A DNA stretch of 64,000 nt, taken from contig WARS01000027.1 of assembly GCA_008933995.1 (NCBI GenBank), positions 744,001 through 808,000 of the forward strand. Direction: 5' to 3'. The translations under genes were made by a program, and so were the position numbers. Shown here in pieces: positions 58,130-64,000 of this stretch (the stretch's first letter is position 1; each line of letters opens with the position of its first letter). The DNA is from Datnioides undecimradiatus. Its lineage: Eukaryota > Chordata > Actinopteri > Lobotiformes > Datnioididae. The notes beneath the pieces are model-generated. The model was not told the DNA's origin. It saw only the letters and a program-made list of their open reading frames with translations, and did no database searches.

Positions 58130-58460
58130 CACCCTGCTTGTGTGTGTGCGCACTTTACTCGTCTTATCATATAATTAAGTGGCATTTAATAGACTGTTCT
58201 TAAACTCAGTGATGTCTCCACAAACAGCAGAGGAGAGGCTTTACAGTATATAATCAGTTAAATTGTCAGTGGATATTAACATTATCTGCTCTCCTCCGTA
58301 ATGTGATTTCTTTATTGTGTTTCAAATTTCATTAAATGGCAATATCTGAGCCGGAATAATTAAGCAAATATTGGCCCAGAGATCCGGGAACGCCGGCGTT
58401 TATGACACCCAATAAAAACATTATTAAAAGGGGTGATTCCTGTTGAAAGAAGGTAAACAT
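58130..58460. promoter_or_regulatory. Candidate conserved non-coding element (strong)
   Basis: TATAATTAAGTGGCATTTAA (homeodomain plus NKX-type AAGTGG), TATATAATCAGTTAAATTGT, TCATTAAATGGCAATATC, GAATAATTAAGCAAATATTG, the perfect palindrome ACGCCGGCGT (58390-58399), TATGACA, CAATAAAA (58410-58417, posterior HOX type) and ATTATTAAAAGG. AT-rich words are continuous over 300 bases without repeat content. With 28430-28990 and 40741-41000, one of the three best enhancer candidates. Confidence 0.48.
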
Positions 58461-58479
58461 CAAGCCGCGCCGCTCCGCA

Positions 58480-59060
58480 TATGAGCGCGTGCAGGCGGGA
58501 TCAGGGGGAAGAGAAAGGAGCGGCGGAGGATGAAGGGATGAGGAGAGGACAGATTATGTTTGACAGACAGATAAAAGGAGGGGAGAACAGCCATGATGAG
58601 GACAGCTGAAGAGGAAAGAAAGGTCACGGGCAGACGGGCGAGGGACGGAGCGGGAAAAGGGAACAGGGGGGCAGTAATGACTGCATGATGACAGGCTGTG
58701 GCGGATAACAGTGATTGGAGGGAAGAGGGGATGGATGTCGGAGAGCGGAGAGGCAGAGGAGGAAGGACGGAGGGAAGGCAGGAGATAGAGGTGTGAGGAG
58801 GAAGAAAGGGAAAGGACCCCAATGCATGTGAGATGAAGAGGATTAAGGGATTGCACGCATCAAGGCGGGGGAAGAAAGATGTGCGGGGGAAGAAGAACGA
58901 CTGATTGAAGATGGGAGGAGGCAAAGGAGGGGAGGAGGAGGTGGAGAGCAACAGAGGAAGCGGCATTGGCGGCGGCGGCGGCGGCGGCGCAGGAAGAGGC
59001 CTGCTAAACCTAGATAGCACCCGGGGAAGGTAGAGGGGAAACGTGGAGTGAAGTCTTGAG
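58480..59060. repeat. Long polypurine tract
   Basis: G/A dominate the plus strand for almost 600 bases, in degenerate GGAGAGG/GAAGAGG units. A (GGC)7 run lies at 58968-58989. The 238-codon minus-strand frame, the longest in the window, is a proline/serine/leucine-rich reading of this tract and is rejected as a gene. The tract directly follows a strong candidate element. Confidence 0.85.
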
Positions 59061-59089
59061 GGTATCTCAGGTTTAATTCTCCCCATAGG

Positions 59090-59330
59090 CGCCTTAAAGA
59101 TTGCCCCCGGAGGGACCAATCGCGGCGATATTATGTGAGGAGACTCACACGGGTTTGAGCGCCGACGCCGGGCCAATGGATCATGCTCGACTAGCTCCCT
59201 CTCTGACAGAACTGCACGGGAGGATGGCGGCGGCGGCGTTCAAGCCAATTAGAGCAGCTCTGAGCCAGTTTTTAGCGCGAGATAAAGCCGAGCTCTGCCT
59301 CTGCTGGCAGATTGGGTGATGGATCGCAGA
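59090..59330 (+). promoter_or_regulatory. Promoter-like segment: four CCAAT boxes, YY1-type site, CpG-rich
   Basis: CCAAT at 59116-59120, 59173-59177 and 59245-59249 on the plus strand, and ATTGG at 59311-59315 (minus-strand CCAAT). Spacing is 57, 72 and 62-66 bases. AGGATGGCGGCGGCGGCG at 59221-59238 fits the YY1/initiator-downstream class found in TATA-less CpG promoters. CpG density is high. Several CCAAT boxes with CpG and YY1 suggest an NF-Y-type promoter. No downstream first exon is evident, so a promoter of a non-coding RNA or of a distant gene is possible. Confidence 0.38.
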
Positions 59331-59619
59331 CGACGCGCACACACAAATCACACTCGACGTGAAGTGAGAAGGCTAGTGAGGCTCCATCTGGACTGTCCAC
59401 AGCCATCTTTCTTCTTCTCCTCTCGCTTCATCTTTTTTTTTTTTTTTTTTGCCTCCGTGCACACAGGGATGTTCTCCGTCTCAGTCCAAATTTGGCCGGA
59501 GCTTGGCTCGGCTCCCCCGTTTAATAAAACCGAAGCCACGCACGAGCGGAGAGGAGAACCGCAGGATGGATGAATGGTTGGATGGATGGATGGGTAGGTG
59601 GGCGGGCGCGCGAGACGTC
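59331..59619. other. CpG-bearing spacer with poly-T
   Basis: Contains an 18-base T run (59433-59450) and a GGATGGATGAATGG tetranucleotide-like stretch (59563-59597). Confidence 0.5.
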
Positions 59620-59870
59620 GTCGGGCTTTAATATGTGCGCTCCCTCTCATATCCTTGCTTGTTTTAATATGAATAGCTACTTGGAGGGGAATGAATTCAT
59701 AGCCGCACGCAGAGCGCTACCAGCGTTATTGGCTGCAGCGTTGAGTGGCAGCCTCCATATGTGCCAGAGCAGCTTTGCAGAGGATATAATAATAAACCCC
59801 TGTGAGAGGTGGCAAATAAAAACAACAGGGATAAAAGTACATCATATCATAACCTGCTTCCCGGAAAATT
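59620..59870. promoter_or_regulatory. Candidate conserved non-coding element
   Basis: GCTTTAATATGTGCGC, TTTTAATATGAATAGC (two related TTTAATATG words, 59625 and 59663), GAATGAATTCATAG, CGTTATTGGCTGCAG (reverse CCAAT), GATATAATAATAAACC and GGCAAATAAAAAC. Non-repetitive. Confidence 0.42.
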
Positions 59871-60605
59871 ACCCTCCTCGCCGGCCGCCGCCTCCTTTCA
59901 GCGCCTTTCTGTTTCTTCCTGCGCCCTCTTCATCCCGGCCCTTCTCCTTTTGCTTGTTTGTTCCCGCTCCCCCCTAACAAGCGCACGTTTCATCACCCTC
60001 AGCCCTCTTAAGACGCCTCTCCATCCCAGGGGAGACTCGGAGCGGCGTGGCGTCTTTCGTCTGCCCCTCTGCATATTTGCTCACCTCCTCTGTCTCCTCC
60101 CGCCCGACAGGTGTCATTCAACCGTGGCTCGCCCCTCTGTCAGAGCCGGCGGCTGCGACAGGCGACGTGTCTCACCCGCCTTAATTACATTAGATTTTAG
60201 GTCTCCTCCGCAGCACAAGTCTGTGCTCCCTCCTGGTCTCGGTGATGTGTTTTGTAAGGAGTCTTGTTTCCGCTGCAGCTGCGCCTGCTGTTGTGAAAAT
60301 CAGCTGAGCACAAGTGCAAGTCAGGAAAAAAAGAATAATTCAGGTTCGTTCCCGATAATAACGTGACCCGTTCGATTACTCTCACGACTCCTCCTGAGGA
60401 TTCGTCAAATTAAATTTCCCAGACCTCCCCAGTCTGCCAGCCGACGTACTGTGGCCGGCGGTAACCCTGTGTGCCTCCAAGCACAGGCCGGACTTGATTT
60501 TGTAAAACAAAGAAAAGTGGCTTTGAAAGCAGCGTCTGTATCCCGCGGCTAACTAGCTTGCTATCAAGTTTGCCACCACGCCAACTTAAAACACTTGAAC
60601 CCAAA
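59871..60605. other. Non-coding C/T-rich sequence
   Basis: 59870-60120 is pyrimidine-rich, which explains the 185- and 135-codon frames there. 60400-60605 may be the upstream body of the retrotransposon relic that follows, but it carries no readable frame. Confidence 0.4.
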
Positions 60606-60880
60606 ATGGTCTCGGGCCTGAACACATCTCCTAGTTTCTCTGTTCCTCACCTGTGGAACAAGCTTCCTGAAGACCGGCACTTTAACTCATTTCCATCAGA
60701 CCTTAAAACACTTTTTACCGTGGCTCTCCAGTAAATTAGACACAAAACACCTTTGTAACCTGGCCGTCTGCGCTCTTCTGTCTCTGGCGCGCAGCTTCTA
60801 TCCAAGCTCTTGTTTGTTTTTATCCAGTTTTAATGTTTCATCTTTTCATTTATTTATATTCTCCTGCAAAACACTTTCGA
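60606..60880 (+). mobile_element. Non-LTR retrotransposon tail (end of ORF2 and 3' UTR)
   Basis: The plus-strand frame at 60606-60734 reads ...SFSVPHLWNKLPEDRHFNSF and continues to a DLKTLF ending and stop. It matches the C-terminal signature of L2/CR1/RTE-like reverse transcriptase ORFs, 'WN.LP....R....F...LKT.LF'. Downstream GTTTTTATCCAGTTTTAATG, TTTCATCTTTTCATTTATTT and AAAACACTTTCG resemble the usual 3' UTR of fish LINEs. The element is 5'-truncated. Family within the L2/CR1/RTE group not resolved. Confidence 0.68.
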
Positions 60881-61483
60881 TTCTCACACATTCATAAACA
60901 AGCCCAACATGGAGGCTGTTGCTTTCTCCAGCTTTCAAACGTTTTTAGCTGTTTTCGGCTAAAATGCAGGATTAAAACCGCGTTAAAGCTGTTTTTAAAC
61001 GTGCACCTGAGCACCAACGACGTGAACGATGAGTCGCGGAGGCCTTGAGTTTGGTCGGCACCATGGCAGCCTGTAAACTTTACCAACCGAGTCTCGACAA
61101 CTGGGCCCAACGCATTGAAAACCATTTTAATTCGCTGCTTTGATGCTCGCGAACTGAGCGCTATTTATGAGCGTCCCTCATAAAGAAGCGCTTCTTTATA
61201 TTAAAACCAGAAAGAAACTTCATAAAGTCACGACGAGGCCTGTCACCAACGCGATGACGCCGCGCTAGCTTTGCTGTCGGCGGCGTCAGACTACATTAAA
61301 GTTAAACTTCAGGTGCGCGGACTAACTTCACCTCCGCCGTGCAGGTATTGACAGAGCTGCGTATGGAAGAGCAGAACTAATTACACCTTGAACTTTAGAC
61401 GTTATTATTATATTATCACTGCTCCGTGCGTTATGAGTTGTTCAGACGGTCGTGAAGATTTCATATTTGTTGAGCCTCTTCTG
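60881..61483. other. Non-coding sequence, nothing recognised
   Basis: CpG-bearing at 61240-61330. Unassigned otherwise. Confidence 0.35.
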
Positions 61484-61512
61484 GTGTGTGTGTGTGTGTG
61501 TGTGTGTGTGTG
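61484..61512. repeat. (TG)14 microsatellite
   Basis: Pure TG run, first of nine simple arrays to 63313. Confidence 0.99.
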
Positions 61513-61719
61513 ATGTAATCTCACTGTAAGGGAGGCTTTTTACGTCTTAATGTCAAGCATCTGTACCCAGAAGTCACTGCTGCAGGAGTTTGTCGGGAGA
61601 AAAATAAGAACAATAAGAACAACAAGAAGCCAGGGGATGGATTGTTTTTGTTTACTGTTTGTCACTGGCTGGCGATGGTTTAATAATGGAAGAAAAGGAG
61701 CCGTGAACCTGGGGGCCAG

Positions 61720-61800
61720 GCGTTTTACATCCCTCCATGCTTTAATTAAAGCACCGACTTCAGTGGGACGCACAAAAGCGGGCTCATATCTGCACACCCA
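61720..61800. promoter_or_regulatory. 16-bp perfect palindrome with homeodomain core
   Basis: TGCTTTAATTAAAGCA at 61738-61753 is a perfect 16-bp palindrome centred on TTAATTAA, the shape of a dimeric paired-class homeodomain site. It lies in non-repetitive sequence before a CA array. Confidence 0.4.
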
Positions 61801-61810
61801 CGTGAAGGCA

Positions 61811-61813
<3 letters not shown>

Positions 61814-61850
<37 letters not shown>
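61814..61850. repeat. (CA)18 microsatellite
   Basis: Pure CA run, complementary in sense to the TG array 300 bases upstream. Confidence 0.99.
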
Positions 61851-61852
<2 letters not shown>

Positions 61853-61879
61853 TTGACAGCGTAATAATTGAGCCTACAT

Positions 61880-62160
61880 CTCGTGAATCTGGGTCACAGG
61901 AGCGCCGAGCGTACACATCCTTTGATGTGTCATTAGGCTTCTCGATGTTCCTCGAATGCAGCGCTATTCAGGAAGGAAACATCGGCTTGGCCAAGTCTTA
62001 CCAGGAGAGTAATTTGGCGTCGGTGAATGGTTATTATTATCGGTTTGCGCAGGGTTCTGGATGGGGTACAGCGCTCGCGTCGTATCGCCCTCCAAAAACG
62101 CCTGCGGCGCTTTATAGTTTTTAATCTATATTCATTAAGAAATGCTAACAAGTGTTATTC
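61880..62160. promoter_or_regulatory. Candidate conserved block
   Basis: Non-repetitive sequence with GATGTGTCATTAGGC, GAATGCAGCGCTATTC, GGTTATTATTATCGG and AGTTTTTAATCTATATTCAT. Located between two CA arrays. Confidence 0.33.
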
Positions 62161-62239
62161 TCTCTTATTCCATCCATCTCTCCGCTCATCCAGTGTAATC
62201 AGCATCGTTTTAACCTGCGCCATCAAGGTGCTGATTATG

Positions 62240-62243
<4 letters not shown>

Positions 62244-62271
<28 letters not shown>
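62244..62271. repeat. (CA)14 microsatellite
   Basis: Pure CA run. Confidence 0.99.
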
Positions 62272-62272
<1 letters not shown>

Positions 62273-62411
62273 TGCAGCAGATTCCTCTAATCTCTGCGCC
62301 TTTCTTCCTGTTGTAATCAAACGTCTCCATTCATAATTGAAGTGGCGATGGCAGAAAAAGATGAGGAAATTGAGACGAAGTCCGTCGGGTTTCATCGTGA
62401 TTATGAGCCCT

Positions 62412-62412
<1 letters not shown>

Positions 62413-62445
<33 letters not shown>
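62413..62445. repeat. (GT)16 microsatellite
   Basis: Pure GT run, inverted relative to the CA array 140 bases upstream. Confidence 0.99.
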
Positions 62446-62446
<1 letters not shown>

Positions 62447-62517
62447 CCTACGCTGCATCCAACAGAGGTAACATCACCTAACGCCGCACGAAAACACTCC
62501 ACAAAGTATTTCGTCGC

Positions 62518-62520
<3 letters not shown>

Positions 62521-62566
<46 letters not shown>
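62521..62566. repeat. (TC)23 microsatellite
   Basis: Pure TC run of 46 bases. Mirror-symmetric and capable of forming triplex. Confidence 0.99.
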
Positions 62567-62568
<2 letters not shown>

Positions 62569-62629
62569 CTCGCCCCCTAAACACTTTTATTTTTTTTAAA
62601 TGTATTTATTTTTGTTGTTATGGTGATGA

Positions 62630-62725
62630 GAGGAGCGTGGGATCAGAAATGAATTGATATTATTCTGGAATCAATCGCATAAACACTCGTAATTGCCAAT
62701 TTAATTGCGAACAGAAGAGGAGACA
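62630..62725. promoter_or_regulatory. Candidate conserved block
   Basis: AAATGAATTGATATTATTCT, GGAATCAATCGCATAAAC, CGTAATTGCCAATTTAATTG. The word TAATTGC/TAATTGCG appears twice within 20 bases, and TTGAT/ATCAA forms an inverted pair. Confidence 0.38.
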
Positions 62726-62799
62726 TAAAAAAAAAAACATTAACTCAAGTGCCTGAATCATTTCGACTTTGCCCTGTTGCATCAAATTAGTTTAATGAC

Positions 62800-62823
62800 T
62801 TTTTTTTTTTTTTTTTTTTTTTT
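62800..62823. repeat. Poly-T (24)
   Basis: Twenty-four consecutive T, followed shortly by a further T run (62837-62845). Confidence 0.97.
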
Positions 62824-62949
62824 GGTCGGGAATCTATTTTTTTTTCCGGCGTATTAAATCGCGCCATCTCCCTATTTAATGTCATTTATATGATGATTTG
62901 GGGGTTTTTATTCGTGGAAATGACGGAATCTATTAGCAGGGTAGACCCC

Positions 62950-62999
62950 CCCCGCCACCGCCACCGCCACCACCACCACGCCCTCCACCACGCCGCCAC
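62950..62999. repeat. (CCGCCA)n / CCA repeat
   Basis: CCGCCACCGCCACCGCCACC followed by CCACCACC and related units. Codes for HRHRHH-like strings in one frame, which is not a gene. Confidence 0.95.
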
Positions 63000-63063
63000 G
63001 TCGTGCATCTGCCTGGCGAGCCTGCACGGGATGGTACGTCTGCTGCTAGGGCGAGTTGGCCTC

Positions 63064-63064
63064 T

Positions 63065-63095
<31 letters not shown>

Positions 63096-63099
63096 ACAT
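63064..63099. repeat. (CA)n microsatellite
   Basis: CA run with one TA interruption near its right end. Confidence 0.98.
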
Positions 63100-63274
63100 A
63101 AACGGCGTCAGAGATTGAAAAGATACCGCCGCCGCCGCCTTATCCCCCGCTTCTGGCGCCCATGATGGCAACTTAACCACCCACTGTATCTGCAGCTGAG
63201 GTAACACCGGAAAGCAATAGCGCTGATATCCGAGGTTAAAGGTGCCGCGTTGTGACAAACTGTGTCATCCTTAT

Positions 63275-63278
<4 letters not shown>

Positions 63279-63313
<35 letters not shown>
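63279..63313. repeat. (GT)17 microsatellite
   Basis: Pure GT run, inverted relative to the CA array at 63064. Confidence 0.99.
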
Positions 63314-63315
<2 letters not shown>

Positions 63316-64000
63316 GATAGGTGGGAGGGTGCTCAAGGTATTTTCTTCCACAAATCCTCGGCTGAGGCGCGGCGGGCATCGGGGTGGTTGAAGCTCGCCG
63401 TGTGATACAGGGTGTTAGCTTTAGCTTCTCTGCTAAATCTGCCTAAAGGGCAAATACACACTCCATCATTTTAGCTGCAAGTCAAACCCTGCAATCCTAA
63501 TACAGCCTGGGGAGGTGGGGGGGGTATATAAAAAATAAACTAAATAACAGCCTCCGCCGTAATCAGGCGGCGGGCGCGGTAAGCCGCGTTTCGCCCCACT
63601 CTCCTCCTCCTGCCCCCAGATTCATTTCACAAATGCAACTCTAAAGAGAGCAAAGGGCTGCACGCAGGAAGAAAAGGCACCGTCGCTGCGCCGCTCTATC
63701 AAATCCATCTGCCGAGGCGTATTATTGAGACGCACTCCTTATCCTCTCTTTTCAAGTGCGCCTCTTTGCATATTTTTTTTTTTTTTTATAGCATGACCTG
63801 GTCGTCAGAGGATCAAAGCGCCGGCGGAGCAGCAAACCGGCGGCTCACAGGTGGAGAGACGGGAGACTGGTCCGGTGTGAGGGGAGCGGAGAGGAGAGGC
63901 GGCCGTGCTGCCTACAGGTGCTGCACGGGGATGCTGTGATATCAGTCACCGTGTAGATGTGCAGCATTATTATATAATTATATGATCAATGCCCCCTACC
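63314..64000. other. Non-coding, CpG-rich patches
   Basis: CpG-rich at 63360-63400, 63550-63600 and 63810-63920, with poly-T at 63773-63787. 63460-63520 (CATTTTAGCTGCAAGTC, CCTAATACAGCC) may be conserved. No exon recognised before the window ends. Confidence 0.35.

Noticed and set aside
58460-59176. 238-codon minus-strand open frame, longest in the window
   Set aside because: It is a low-complexity P/S/L-rich reading of a polypurine tract with no domain, and other frames on that strand are also open there.
59809-60366. 185-codon plus-strand frame
   Set aside because: Lies in C/T-rich sequence giving serine/proline/leucine bias. No motif, and it overlaps a second long frame.
1-64000. tRNA genes, rRNA, CRISPR arrays, bacterial operons, LTR retroviruses
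   Set aside because: No B-box-like GGTTCGAATCC with matching A box, no regular spacer-repeat arrays, no ribosome-binding-site-led gene strings, and no polymerase or long terminal repeat signatures were seen.

Overview
The window looks like nuclear DNA from a teleost fish, probably a percomorph. It has very many long (CA)n/(TG)n arrays, and GC-moderate single-copy sequence with no systematic loss of CpG. It also carries degraded dispersed repeats of kinds I know from percomorph genomes: a Tc1-like transposase relic, a non-LTR retrotransposon tail, and the short 'GCTAAGCTAA', 'CCTTTATTTGA' and 'ATTAATC' families. Repeat-family assignments rest on recall and on comparison of copies inside the window. 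No database was searched.

I find no protein-coding gene I can defend. The longest open frames (238, 189 and 185 codons) are low-complexity translations of purine or pyrimidine tracts and microsatellites. The remaining frames are 60-150 codons, the length expected by chance. No tRNA, rRNA, known microRNA or CRISPR array was recognised. The window is therefore either a gene desert or the inside of very large introns.

Layout. 0-9 kb: mostly plain sequence with a few old repeats, including one copy of a repeat whose second copy lies at 54.5 kb, and one weak internal-exon candidate at 7061-7297. 9-12.2 kb: two candidate regulatory blocks (9.4 and 10.3-10.6 kb), then a cluster of TG/CA arrays and two dispersed repeats. 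12.2-20.3 kb: little structure apart from old repeats. 20.3-29 kb: several candidate conserved non-coding blocks (20.3, 24.4, 27.6 and 28.4 kb). 29-41 kb: repeats alternating with AT-rich, homeodomain-motif-rich blocks (35.9, 37.2, 38.6 and 40.7 kb), plus a strong G-quadruplex motif at 36.9 kb. 41-52 kb: repeats and weaker candidate blocks. 52-53.7 kb: a Tc1 relic, a third copy of a dispersed repeat, then a pyrimidine tract beside a candidate element. 55-64 kb is the densest part, with candidate elements at 55.1, 56.9, 57.8, 58.1, 59.6, 61.7, 61.9 and 62.6 kb. It also has a CCAAT-rich, CpG-rich promoter-like segment at 59.1 kb and nine simple-sequence arrays packed into 1.9 kb.

Taken together, the absence of genes with repeated blocks rich in TAATTA-type, TALE-type, GATA, E-box and OTX-type motifs fits a long-range regulatory landscape around a developmental gene outside the window. 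That reading is an inference. Cross-species alignment would settle it.
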